Origin: Deltaproteobacteria bacterium RIFCSPLOWO2_02_FULL_57_26
Lineage (GTDB): Bacteria; Desulfobacterota; Binatia; UBA9968
NCBI GenBank assembly: GCA_001798455.1
Contig: MGSI01000153.1
Location: 1-15,830 of the forward strand
Direction of reading: 5' to 3'
DNA: 15,830 nt
Shown here: positions 1 to 8,045 of the stretch, piece by piece
How positions within the stretch are numbered: the first letter of the stretch is position 1
How the letters are laid out: each line of letters opens with the position of its first letter
The notes under the pieces: model-generated
The model's database searches: none
What the model saw: the letters and a program-made list of their open reading frames with translations, nothing else
Told to the model about the DNA's origin: nothing
Program-made: the position numbers and the translations under genes

Positions 1-1355
1 CCCAGGGATACACGGACGGAATGATCATACTGGAATATGCTCAGGAGGCGATGGCCAAGGAAAAGATCGTCTCGGGCACGCTCTTCAACTATTTCCACGG
101 CGGGCTTCTGGAGTTGAGCGAACGGCACAACAGCTGGGATCCCACGCTCAAACGCCCGGTGGCAGAGTATGTGAAAGAGGCCCTGGACAAAGGCTGGCAC
201 AAGGTGTGGCCGAGGCCGGGCAAGGACCCGCGCGCGCTCATTCATTACGGCGGCAGCATGTTCAGGCGCGCCCGCGCCACCGAGACGATCCTGAAAACCC
301 TCCTGCCGAAACTCACGCTCATAGCCACGATCGACCCGCGTTGGACGGCTACGGCCTTATACTCTGACTATCTCCTCCCCGCGGCGGGTTGGTACGAAAA
401 GTTCAGCTTCTACGGGCCGCAGAAGACCGACTACCCCTACGGCTTCGTGATCGACAAGGCCATCGAGCCCCTCGGGGAAAGCAAAGGAGAGTGGGAGATT
501 GCCTGCCTTTTGGCCAAAAAGATCCAGGAGCGAGCCAGGGCCCGCGGCGTTCTCACTATCCCCCATCCGGACGGCACCACACGTCGCCTGGATGATCTGT
601 ATGACCGAGTCACCACGAACGGAATGTATGCGGAGGATGATGAAGAAGCAGTCACGCGGGACTACTACGTGAACACGGCGAACGTCGAGCAAATGCCGTG
701 GGAGGAGGCCAAGGAGAAAGGTCTGGTGGCCCTGACTCACATCGGGTTAAACGCCCGCAGCATCGGCAACGCGTGCGACATCACACCGGGCGAACCCGTG
801 GTTCCCCTGACCTGGCACATCGTAAAAAAGGAGCCCTATCCCACGCAGACGCGGCGTATGCAGTTCTATATCGATCATGATTGGTACCTTGAGTTCGGCG
901 AAGAGATGCCGGTCGAGAAAGAAGACCCCAAAGCGGGTGGGGATTATCCCCTCCGGCTTACCGGCGGGCATGCGCGCTGGAGCGTCCATTCGAACCAGGT
1001 CGATGATACCCTTCTCCTCAGGCTGCAAAGAGGCGAGCCTGTGATGTTTGTTTCGCGGCAAGATGCCGATGCGCGACAGATCCGGGACGGCGACCGCGTG
1101 GAGGCGCGCAACGATGTGTCCTCGTTTCAGACCGTGGCGGCCGTGTCACCCGCACTGAAGCCGGGGCAAGTCATCATGTACCATGCTTGGGAAAACCACC
1201 AATTTAGGGGATGGCGCCACTTTAAAAGCGTGATGCCTTCTCCTCTAAATCCCCTGGAGCTCGCAGGCGGTTATTATCATGTTCAGCCCACCTCGGACAC
1301 TTTCTATCCGGGTTACAGCGACCGGGAGACGCGGGTTGAGCTGAGGAAGGTGTGA
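1..1355 (+). CDS. Type II DMSO-reductase-family molybdoenzyme, catalytic subunit, C-terminal half (A1, 5' partial)
   Basis: The frame is open from base 3 to a TGA at 1353-1355 and gives about 450 residues; the start lies left of the window, because the first residues (QGYTDGMIILEYA) align inside the middle of the next gene, A2. It is the C-terminal half of a molybdenum or tungsten bis-pterin oxidoreductase. Visible blocks are the LPAAGWYEK segment, the TWHIVKKEPYPTQTRRMQF block, TGGHARWSVHS with the following LQRGEPV, the pterin-binding VIMYHAWE segment, and the C-terminal SDRETRVEL. These blocks match the ethylbenzene dehydrogenase / C25 dehydrogenase / NarG (type II) group. The Mo ligand and FS0 cluster lie outside the window. 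It shares long near-identical DNA with A2 and belongs to the same subgroup (KFSFYGP loop), so A1 and A2 look like a tandem duplication. The substrate is unknown; there is no sign of frameshift. Confidence 0.9.
   Translation, partial: QGYTDGMIILEYAQEAMAKEKIVSGTLFNYFHGGLLELSERHNSWDPTLKRPVAEYVKEALDKGWHKVWPRPGKDPRALIHYGGSMFRRARATETILKTLLPKLTLIATIDPRWTATALYSDYLLPAAGWYEKFSFYGPQKTDYPYGFVIDKAIEPLGESKGEWEIACLLAKKIQERARARGVLTIPHPDGTTRRLDDLYDRVTTNGMYAEDDEEAVTRDYYVNTANVEQMPWEEAKEKGLVALTHIGLNARSIGNACDITPGEPVVPLTWHIVKKEPYPTQTRRMQFYIDHDWYLEFGEEMPVEKEDPKAGGDYPLRLTGGHARWSVHSNQVDDTLLLRLQRGEPVMFVSRQDADARQIRDGDRVEARNDVSSFQTVAAVSPALKPGQVIMYHAWENHQFRGWRHFKSVMPSPLNPLELAGGYYHVQPTSDTFYPGYSDRETRVELRKV
808..905 (+). 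repeat. Direct repeat copy 1, conserved DNA block shared by A1 and A2
   Basis: This 98-base stretch recurs at 3557-3654 with only three mismatches, all at third codon positions and synonymous (Arg, Asp, Leu). Its first 49 bases (808-856) are identical to 3557-3605. A second exact match of 32 bases joins 960-991 to 3709-3740. The block encodes the TWHIVKKEPYPTQTRR region. Neighbouring parts of the two genes differ much more, so the pattern fits recent duplication or local gene conversion. Confidence 0.85.
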
Positions 1356-1383
1356 AGAGAAAGGCGCCCTGAGAGGCAAAACT

Positions 1384-4107
1384 ATGACGGGCGTAGCTGG
1401 GAAAGCATGCGACCCCATGGACTGGGATCGAGTCGTTAAGGTTACGTGCCACAACAACTGTTCCTACCAGAAACCGTGCATTCTCAATGCCTATGTCAAG
1501 GACGGGGCCATCGTTCGCCTGGAGCAAAGCAATACCCACCCCCGTTCTGGGGATCCGGATGTTCCAGACTGGGAGCCACGGGGTTGCCAGAAGGGACTGG
1601 TCTCACACCTCCACGATGCGCGCCGCATCCTTTATCCCTCCAAACGCGCGGGTGAGCGTGGCGGCGGCGATTGGCAACGGCTTGGTTGGGAGGAAGCCCT
1701 GAAGGAGATCGCCGACAAGCTCATCGATGTCATTGCCCATGATGGGGTGGAAGCGATCGCGCGCTTTCCGGGGAGCGGGACGTTGGGCAGTGAGTCAGCG
1801 GGATTTGAAGCGTTGATGGACGCTTTGGGCGTTCCTTACAGCCCAGCCACAAACGAGCTGGGAGACGAGCATTTGGGAGCTGCCCTGGTTTTTGGGCAGC
1901 CCTTTGTGGGCGGCTCGGTAGATAACTGGTGGTACTCGGACCTCGTCCTCATTTGGGGAGGAAACCCAGCCTATACGAATATCTCCAACTTCCACCTTTT
2001 AACTGAAGCCCGCTACAACGGGACTCGAACCGTCTGCATCTGTCCTGACTACAGCGCATCTGCCATTCATGCCGATCTCTGGGTGCCTCTAAATATAGGG
2101 AGCGATACCGCCTTGGCTCTTTCCATGTGCCAGGTCATCGTGAGCGAGAGGCTTTTCAAGGAAGACTTCGTCCGCGAGCAAACCGATCTTCCTATTTTGG
2201 TTCGAACCGATAACAGAAAATTCCTTCGCGAGGGGGATTTAAAACGGGGCGGTCGCGATGACCTCTACTACTTCTGGGACCTTAAGGCCGATAAGCTCAC
2301 GGCGGCCCTCCGGGATAGTCTCGCTTTGGGTGATGCCGTGCCGGCGCTTGAGGGTAAGTTTCTGATCGCCACCCCAAACGGCGAGATAGAGGTCAAGCCT
2401 GTCTTCGAACTTCTGAAAGAGCATCTTCGCTCCTACACGCCTGAAGAGGCCGCTCGTGTGACCGGTGTTTCTGCCACCATGATCCGAACGCTTGCCCGCG
2501 AGATCGCGCAAGCCAGGGCCGTGAGCAACGTGAGTACCTTCAACTGGGGTAAATTCTACCATGGGCATGAGATCGAGCGTGCGATCATCCTCCTTGTCGC
2601 TCTGTGCGGCCATATGGGCAGAAAAGGAGCCGTGTACAACGGCTATACGGGACTGGCGGCCGACACATTAGCTCCCGGTGGGATGGTGGCGGGGTGGCTT
2701 CTTCTTCGCGCGGCTGCGTCCGCGGATCCTCGCTACGCCCAGTGGAAGTCTCAGGGCTATACGGACGAGATGATTATCCTGGAGTATGCCCGAGATGCGG
2801 CCGCCAAGCGCCGGGTGAATCCAAGCTCACTCTTTCACTATTTTCACAGCGGTCTTTTGGAGCTGAGTAAGAAAAACCAGAGCTGGGACCCGTCGCTCAA
2901 GCGCTCGGTCCAGGCGTATGTTGATGAGGCTTTGGAAAAGGGTTGGCACAACGTCTGGCCAAGTCCGGATCGGACCCCCAAGGCGGTCATTCAGTTCGGG
3001 GGGAGCATCTTGCACCGGTCGCGGGCGACGAAGCAGATCCTAAAGACGCTTCTTCCCAAGCTTGAGCTCCTGCTTACGGTGGACACACGCTGGGGCTCGA
3101 CGGCGCTTTATTCTGATTATGTCCTGCCAGCGGCAGGCTGGTACGAGAAGTTCAGCTTCTACGGCCCCCTAAAGATCGACTACCCGTACGGGTTTATCAT
3201 CAACAAGGCCGAGGAACCGTTGGGCGAAAGCAAAGGAGAGTGGGAAATTGCATGCCTTCTGGCAAAAAAGATCGAAGAGCGCGCCAAAGCCCGCGGTCTC
3301 ACGAGCTTCCTCCACCCCGATGGAAGCACGCGGCGGCTTGACAATCTGCGTGAGAAAGTAACGGGAAATGGCCTCTATGATGAGGAGGACGAGGAGGGGG
3401 TCACGCGGGACTACTATCTCAACACCTCGAATGTCGAGCAGCTCCATTGGGAAGAAGCAAAGGAAAAAGGGTTAGTGGCTGTGACTAGCCTCGGCCTCAC
3501 TGCGCGCAGCATCGGCAACGCCTGCGACGTGAATCCCGGCGAGCCTTTGGTGCCTTTGACCTGGCACATCGTAAAAAAGGAGCCCTATCCCACGCAGACG
3601 CGGCGCATGCAGTTCTATATCGACCATGATTGGTACCTGGAGTTCGGCGAAGAGCTGCCGGTGCAGAAAGAGGACCCCAAGGCGGGAGGAGACTATCGGC
3701 TGAGACTCACCGGCGGGCATGCGCGCTGGAGCGTCCATTCCTGCCAAACGGATGACGCGATGCTCCTCAGGCTCCAGCGCGGCGAGCCGGTCATCTTCGT
3801 TTCCCGGGTTGATGCAGCTTCGCGAGGCATTAGCGACGGGGATCGTATAGAACTCTATAATGACGTGGCTTCTTTTCAGGCCATGGCAGCAGTCTCCCCT
3901 GCGGCGAGGCCGGGGCAATTGCTCATCTACCATGCCTGGGAGAACTTTCAGTTCCCAGGGTGGCGACACTTCAAATCGGTCATGGCCTCTCCGATGAACC
4001 CGCTTGAGCTGGCCGGTGGCTATTACCATCTCCAGTCCACGTCCGAATCGTTCCATCCGGGTCTCAGCGACCGCGAGACGCGGGTTGAGCTGAAGAGGGT
4101 GGCGTAG
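1384..4107 (+). CDS. Type II DMSO-reductase-family molybdoenzyme, catalytic subunit (A2), with Cys in the FS0 His position
   Basis: The product is a complete 907-residue catalytic subunit. The N-terminal FS0 motif reads C22-HNN-C26-x5-C32, with the fourth ligand in PRGC68QKG. The usual type II histidine, present in A3 and A4, is replaced in register by Cys22, with a His shifted to 23. Further on are a GDEH motif (Asp161, candidate Mo ligand), IWGGNPAYTN, PDYSASAIHADLWVP, the REQTDLPILVRTD and ALEG blocks, GKFYHGHEIERA, and the C-terminal TGGHARWSVHS and IYHAWE pterin blocks. There is no signal peptide or twin-arginine motif, so it is probably cytoplasmic. A weak GAGAGG lies 7 bases before the ATG. 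It follows A1 by 28 bases, and its stop overlaps the U32 gene start by one base. By family it should transfer electrons between a substrate and Fe-S partners, plausibly by water-dependent hydroxylation or dehydrogenation; the substrate is unknown. NarG proper is unlikely: this is about 300 residues shorter and no narH/narJ/narI genes are nearby. Confidence 0.92.
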   Translation: MTGVAGKACDPMDWDRVVKVTCHNNCSYQKPCILNAYVKDGAIVRLEQSNTHPRSGDPDVPDWEPRGCQKGLVSHLHDARRILYPSKRAGERGGGDWQRLGWEEALKEIADKLIDVIAHDGVEAIARFPGSGTLGSESAGFEALMDALGVPYSPATNELGDEHLGAALVFGQPFVGGSVDNWWYSDLVLIWGGNPAYTNISNFHLLTEARYNGTRTVCICPDYSASAIHADLWVPLNIGSDTALALSMCQVIVSERLFKEDFVREQTDLPILVRTDNRKFLREGDLKRGGRDDLYYFWDLKADKLTAALRDSLALGDAVPALEGKFLIATPNGEIEVKPVFELLKEHLRSYTPEEAARVTGVSATMIRTLAREIAQARAVSNVSTFNWGKFYHGHEIERAIILLVALCGHMGRKGAVYNGYTGLAADTLAPGGMVAGWLLLRAAASADPRYAQWKSQGYTDEMIILEYARDAAAKRRVNPSSLFHYFHSGLLELSKKNQSWDPSLKRSVQAYVDEALEKGWHNVWPSPDRTPKAVIQFGGSILHRSRATKQILKTLLPKLELLLTVDTRWGSTALYSDYVLPAAGWYEKFSFYGPLKIDYPYGFIINKAEEPLGESKGEWEIACLLAKKIEERAKARGLTSFLHPDGSTRRLDNLREKVTGNGLYDEEDEEGVTRDYYLNTSNVEQLHWEEAKEKGLVAVTSLGLTARSIGNACDVNPGEPLVPLTWHIVKKEPYPTQTRRMQFYIDHDWYLEFGEELPVQKEDPKAGGDYRLRLTGGHARWSVHSCQTDDAMLLRLQRGEPVIFVSRVDAASRGISDGDRIELYNDVASFQAMAAVSPAARPGQLLIYHAWENFQFPGWRHFKSVMASPMNPLELAGGYYHLQSTSESFHPGLSDRETRVELKRVA
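3557..3654 (+). repeat. Direct repeat copy 2, conserved DNA block shared by A2 and A1
   Basis: This is the partner of 808-905: 95 of 98 bases are identical and the three differences are silent. It lies in the same domain of the paralogous gene, in the same orientation. The A3 and A4 genes encode similar protein here but are clearly diverged in DNA, so the identity is specific to the A1/A2 pair. Confidence 0.85.
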
Positions 4108-5189
4108 TGAAACTCATTGTGCCCACCACGTTTGAGCCGGGCTTCGTCGAAGCCTTAGCTGCGTACCCGGTGAGTCGGGTGTACGGTTCGCTTTCGGAGG
4201 AGCCAGGGGCCCGGGCGAAAATGTGGCTTCCCGCGGTCAGAGAAGAGCAGGTAGAAGATCATATTGCCCAAAGCCGTTCCCGCGGCGTCGGCTTTCTATA
4301 CACCATGAACTCCTCCTGCGATGGGAGCCGCGCCTTCACGGCGGAAGGACAGAGGTGGTTGGCGGAAAGACTCGGGTGGCTTGTAGATGTGGGTGCGGAA
4401 GGCATCGTAACCGCCAACCCATATGTCATTGAGATGACCAAGCGTCGCTACCCGGGGCTGCGCGTGACTCTGTCCAGCCTGGTCAACCTCGACAGCGTAG
4501 ATAAAGCTCTCTTCTACGAGAACCTGGGCGTAGATGCCATCTATCTGCCGGAATATCTCAACCGCAATTTTAAGCTCCTCAAAGTGCTGAGGAAAAAAAT
4601 TAGCTGCGACCTTGCGATCCTTGTTAACCTGGGCTGCCTGGTGCATTGCCCCCTGCGTGACTATCACGCGAACTTCATTAGCCACGCGTCGGAATGCCTC
4701 GACCGGGGATGCTATCTCGATTATTCGTTGGCCAAATGCACCCAGATCAAATCGGCCAGTCCGGTCGAGTTGATCAAAGCCACTTGGATTCGCCCTGAGG
4801 ATTTATCTGTTTATGAAGAGCTGGGGTTCACTCAGTTCAAATTGGCCGGGAGGGAAAAGGGGGGCGAGTGGGTTTTGCGGGCCGTGGCCGCCTACTCGGC
4901 GAGGAAATACGGCGGCAACCTTAATGACCTGGTGATTGGCCTCGATGGCATTGATCCCTTCGGTGAGTTCCCGATTTATTTAAACAACACCCGGCTCGAT
5001 GGGTTTATAGATTTTTTCAAGAAGAAGGATTGCCGCTTAGGTTGTCATGGATGCACGCACTGTCAAGAGTGGTTGGAGCGATCTGCTTCCGTTAAAGGCA
5101 ACCTGAGGCGCTATGGGGAAGGAATTGGCCGGCTGCTTCAGAGATTTACCACCGGCAGTTTCAAAGCTCCCTTGGCAGGACCCTCGTAG
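4107..5189 (+). CDS. U32-family protein (UbiU/UbiV/RlhA-like fold), Fe-S type, unknown substrate
   Basis: The product has 360 residues. The start is GTG, overlapping the A2 stop TAG by one base, with GAGGG 7 bases upstream, so it is likely translationally coupled to A2. The layout is of peptidase-U32 type: GAEGIVTANPYVIEM, then VTLSSLVNLDS, DAIYLPEYLNRNFKLLKVL and VNLGC177LVHC181, followed by Cys197, Cys202 and Cys211. The name 'peptidase' is historical; characterised members such as UbiU/UbiV, RlhA and TrhP are Fe-S proteins that hydroxylate quinone precursors or RNA bases without O2. The cysteine spacing here is not the UbiU or UbiV pattern as I know it. The C-terminus carries an extra motif, C309-x3-C313-x2-C316-x2-C319, like a second cluster site. 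No signal peptide or membrane segment is seen. Its place inside a molybdoenzyme operon suggests a role in that pathway, either as an oxygen-independent hydroxylase or in cofactor or substrate handling; this is inference. Confidence 0.8.
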   Translation: MKLIVPTTFEPGFVEALAAYPVSRVYGSLSEEPGARAKMWLPAVREEQVEDHIAQSRSRGVGFLYTMNSSCDGSRAFTAEGQRWLAERLGWLVDVGAEGIVTANPYVIEMTKRRYPGLRVTLSSLVNLDSVDKALFYENLGVDAIYLPEYLNRNFKLLKVLRKKISCDLAILVNLGCLVHCPLRDYHANFISHASECLDRGCYLDYSLAKCTQIKSASPVELIKATWIRPEDLSVYEELGFTQFKLAGREKGGEWVLRAVAAYSARKYGGNLNDLVIGLDGIDPFGEFPIYLNNTRLDGFIDFFKKKDCRLGCHGCTHCQEWLERSASVKGNLRRYGEGIGRLLQRFTTGSFKAPLAGPS

Positions 5190-5214
5190 GACGGTGTCAG
5201 CAAAGGGCGCTCAA

Positions 5215-5220
5215 GAGGAG
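5215..5220 (+). promoter_or_regulatory. Ribosome binding site for A3
   Basis: GAGGAG sits 9 bases before the GTG at 5230. This supports GTG as the start rather than a later ATG, and the N-terminus it gives (MFTLKLEPEGL) matches that of A4 (MAELKLELEGL). Confidence 0.7.
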
Positions 5221-5229
5221 AATTAGGCC

Positions 5230-8034
5230 GTGTTTACGCTCAAGCTCGAGCCCGAAGGATTGGCTGCTGCCGAACGAAATCCCAGCGCGGAGTCCCGCTA
5301 TGATCTTCGTGCGTTGAGAGAGAAGGAGTTGGAGTGGGACAAAGTTGTGAAGGCATCACACCTTACCAATTGCTGGTATCAACGCGCCTGCAACTTCAAT
5401 CTCTACGTTAAGGACGGCGTGGTGCTGCGGGAGGAGCAGGTAGGGAACTATCCGGCGCCGAACGATCCTGAGGTGCCCGATCCTAACCCGAGAGGGTGTC
5501 AAAAAGGCGCTTGCTACGTCCACCGCATGTACGACCCGACGCGGGTGAAGTATCCTATGAAGCGGATAGGTCCGCGGGGTGGGCAGCGTTGGCAGCGTGT
5601 GAGTTGGGACCAGGCTCTGACAGAGATTGCGGATACGGTCATTGACGTGCTCACCACGGACGGTCCGGATACCATCATCCAGGGTGGCGGTACGCGTGTT
5701 CACAGTCAAGGCAGTGAGGGTGTGGCGCCTAACATTTTCTTCGAAGCTCTTGGTTCTCCCCTTCCGAGCCAGAACGCAGAGATTGGCGACGGACACCAGG
5801 GAGCCGGTGTTACCGTGGGGAAAATCATGTTCGCAGACTCAGCGGACAACTGGTTTCACGCGGACACGATCTTGGTTTGGGGCGGCAACCCAGCCTACAC
5901 CAACGTTCCCAACTATCACTACATCGCTGAGGCGCGTTATCACGGCACTCGTGTGATCGCCATCTCTCCGGACTACAACGCCTCGGCTATTCACGCGGAT
6001 CTCTGGGTGCCCGTGAACATTGGAACTGATGCTGCTCTGGCACTGGCGATGGCCCAGGTTATCATTCGTGAAAGTCTCTACAAGAAGGAGTTTGTGCGAG
6101 AGCAAACGGATTTTCCGTTGTTGGTACGGGTCGACAACGGCAAGCTGCTGCGGGAGAAGGACTTGAAGCGGGGCGGGCGTGAGGACGCGTTTTATCTCTA
6201 CGATCAGGCATCTGGCCGGATCAGGGAGGCCCCGCGCAAGAGTTTAGCGCTTGGTGGGTTGGTGCCCGCGCTGGAGGGGGAGTATGAGGCGGAGACACTT
6301 TCTGGGAAGGTGCGGGTGCGCCCGGTGTTTGAGTTGCTTCGGGAGAGGCTTGATGGGAATTTTACTCCGGAGAGGGCGGCGGGCATTACGGGTGTGGCAC
6401 CCCCTCTGATTGAGCGGCTGGCACGGGAGGTGGCCGAGGCGACTGGGGTAGTTAACATCACGACGTCCAACTGGGGGAAATTCTATCACGGTGACCTGAT
6501 AGAGCGGGCGATTATTCTTCTGTTTGCCCTTTGCGGGCACATGGGGCGAAAGGGGGCGACTTTCAGCGCCTTCCCGGCGCTGACCCCGGACACGGCCTTG
6601 GGCGCGCTGGAGCGGCATGGGCACCAGATGCTTCTTTCCGCCTCGGGGAGTGATCCCCGCTATGCCGCATGGAAAGAGGATGGCTATACCACCGAAATGA
6701 TTCTTTACGAGTACACAAAACAAGCAGTCGCCGCCGGTTCCGTCGGGTTGACAGCCATGGTTCAGTACTTTCATGGCGGGCTGCTGGACCTGAGCAAGAA
6801 GCACAACAGTTGGGACCCCTATCTGAAACGGTCTCTAGGCGAATACGCGGATGAGGCCATGTCCAAACAATGGCAAGTGGTCATCCCCGCCCCGCAAAAA
6901 GAACCCCGCGTAATGTTTCAAGTTGGCGGGAATGTGTTTCGCCGAGGGCGAGGGACCAATCAGCTTCTGGGGACCCTTCTGCCGAAGTTGAAGCTGATCG
7001 TGACAGTGGACTGGCGCATGAGCACAACCGGGCTTTACTCCGACTATATCTTGCCGGCCAGCGGATGGTACGAGCGCACCTCTACCTCTATGTTAGGATC
7101 TACCCAGTCGCCGTTTATGCAGGTCAACAACCGGGCGGCGGAGCCACTGTACGAGTCACTGAACGATTGGACAATATTCGTTCGTTTGGCTCGGAAGGTG
7201 AGCGAGCGGGCCCGGGAACGTGGCATTCTGACCTACCTTGACAAGGATGGTAGAGAGAGAAAGCTGGATCGGCTCGAAGAGAAAGTTACCAGTGGCGGGT
7301 TGTACAGCGAGGACGACGAGGAGGGGGTGGCGCGGGACGCCTTCATGAATTCCACCAACAGGGAGGAGATCGGGTGGGAGGAGTTCAAAGAGCGGGGGAT
7401 TGCTGCCTACTCAGGCCTTGGCACAGCCATAAGGTCTCTCGGCAATGCCTGCGACATGGAGGTAGGGGAGCCCATTGTGCCGCTCGCCTGGCACACGGAG
7501 AAGAAGGAGCTGTACCCGACACTGACCCGTCGCATTCAGTTCTACATCGACCACGACTGGTATCTGGAATTGGAAGAGCACTTGCCGACGCATAAGGACT
7601 GTCCGAAGGCGGGGGGAGATTATCCCCTGCAGGTAACCGGGGGCCACACGCGCTGGAGCATGCACAGCGACTGGATAGACGACTCGATCATCTTGAGTTT
7701 ACAGCGGGGTGAGCCTGTGGCGGTGATCAGCGTGAAGGATGCCGAGAGCCGGGGCGTGCGGGATGGGGAATTTTTGGAGGTCTACAACGATGTGGGAAAC
7801 TTCAGGATTCAGGCGATGGTCTCACCGGCGGTGAGACCTGGGCAGATAATCATTTATCACGGCTGGGAGAATTACCAGTTCCAGGGCTTGCGACACTTCA
7901 AGAGCGTCATGCCCAATCCTCTCAATCCGATTGAGATGGTCGGAGGGTACGGTCACCTTCGGTCCGACGTTGTGAGTTTCAGTCCTAGTCCGAGCGACCG
8001 CGGGACGAGAGTGGAAATAAGAAAATCTCAGTGA
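5230..8034 (+). CDS. Type II DMSO-reductase-family molybdoenzyme, catalytic subunit (A3)
   Basis: The product is a complete 934-residue catalytic subunit starting at GTG. FS0 ligands are His44, Cys48, Cys54 (H-x3-C-x5-C) and Cys90 in PRGCQKGACY, the His+3Cys set typical of type II enzymes but with a wider second spacing than NarG (x3). GDGH (Asp187, candidate Mo ligand) is followed by VWGGNPAYTN, PDYNASAIHADLWVP, NIGTDAALALAMAQ, REQTDFPLLVR, ALEGEYEAET, GKFYHGDLIERA, TEKKELYPTLTRRIQFYIDH, TGGHTRWSMHS and IIYHGWE. The overall pattern resembles the ethylbenzene / steroid C25 dehydrogenase branch. There is no Tat signal, so it is probably cytoplasmic, unlike the periplasmic EbdA. It pairs with A4: both have an S-T-S/F-M loop after the WYE motif, where A1/A2 have KFSFYGP. 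It ends 11 bases before YHS1, whose ribosome site overlaps its stop region. The substrate is unknown. Confidence 0.92.
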   Translation: MFTLKLEPEGLAAAERNPSAESRYDLRALREKELEWDKVVKASHLTNCWYQRACNFNLYVKDGVVLREEQVGNYPAPNDPEVPDPNPRGCQKGACYVHRMYDPTRVKYPMKRIGPRGGQRWQRVSWDQALTEIADTVIDVLTTDGPDTIIQGGGTRVHSQGSEGVAPNIFFEALGSPLPSQNAEIGDGHQGAGVTVGKIMFADSADNWFHADTILVWGGNPAYTNVPNYHYIAEARYHGTRVIAISPDYNASAIHADLWVPVNIGTDAALALAMAQVIIRESLYKKEFVREQTDFPLLVRVDNGKLLREKDLKRGGREDAFYLYDQASGRIREAPRKSLALGGLVPALEGEYEAETLSGKVRVRPVFELLRERLDGNFTPERAAGITGVAPPLIERLAREVAEATGVVNITTSNWGKFYHGDLIERAIILLFALCGHMGRKGATFSAFPALTPDTALGALERHGHQMLLSASGSDPRYAAWKEDGYTTEMILYEYTKQAVAAGSVGLTAMVQYFHGGLLDLSKKHNSWDPYLKRSLGEYADEAMSKQWQVVIPAPQKEPRVMFQVGGNVFRRGRGTNQLLGTLLPKLKLIVTVDWRMSTTGLYSDYILPASGWYERTSTSMLGSTQSPFMQVNNRAAEPLYESLNDWTIFVRLARKVSERARERGILTYLDKDGRERKLDRLEEKVTSGGLYSEDDEEGVARDAFMNSTNREEIGWEEFKERGIAAYSGLGTAIRSLGNACDMEVGEPIVPLAWHTEKKELYPTLTRRIQFYIDHDWYLELEEHLPTHKDCPKAGGDYPLQVTGGHTRWSMHSDWIDDSIILSLQRGEPVAVISVKDAESRGVRDGEFLEVYNDVGNFRIQAMVSPAVRPGQIIIYHGWENYQFQGLRHFKSVMPNPLNPIEMVGGYGHLRSDVVSFSPSPSDRGTRVEIRKSQ

Positions 8035-8039
8035 GGAGG
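8035..8039 (+). promoter_or_regulatory. Ribosome binding site for YHS1
   Basis: GGAGG lies directly after the A3 stop (8032-8034) and 6 bases before ATG 8046. It rules out the in-frame GTG at 8031, which would lie upstream of this site and overlap the A3 stop. Confidence 0.8.
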
Positions 8040-8045
8040 CGAATC

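Noticed and set aside
3472..4056. 194-codon open frame on the minus strand
   Set aside because: It is antisense to the conserved C-terminal part of A2, and similar antisense frames appear opposite the same domain in A1 and A4. That is expected from shared codon patterns.
1384..4107. True respiratory nitrate reductase NarG
   Set aside because: Lengths of 907-938 residues are well short of NarG, the C-terminal blocks fit the ethylbenzene/C25 dehydrogenase branch better, and no narH, narJ or narI is present.
4107..5189. Secreted collagenase-type peptidase
   Set aside because: The U32 'peptidase' label is historical; there is no signal peptide or protease catalytic motif, and the cysteine pattern fits an Fe-S protein.
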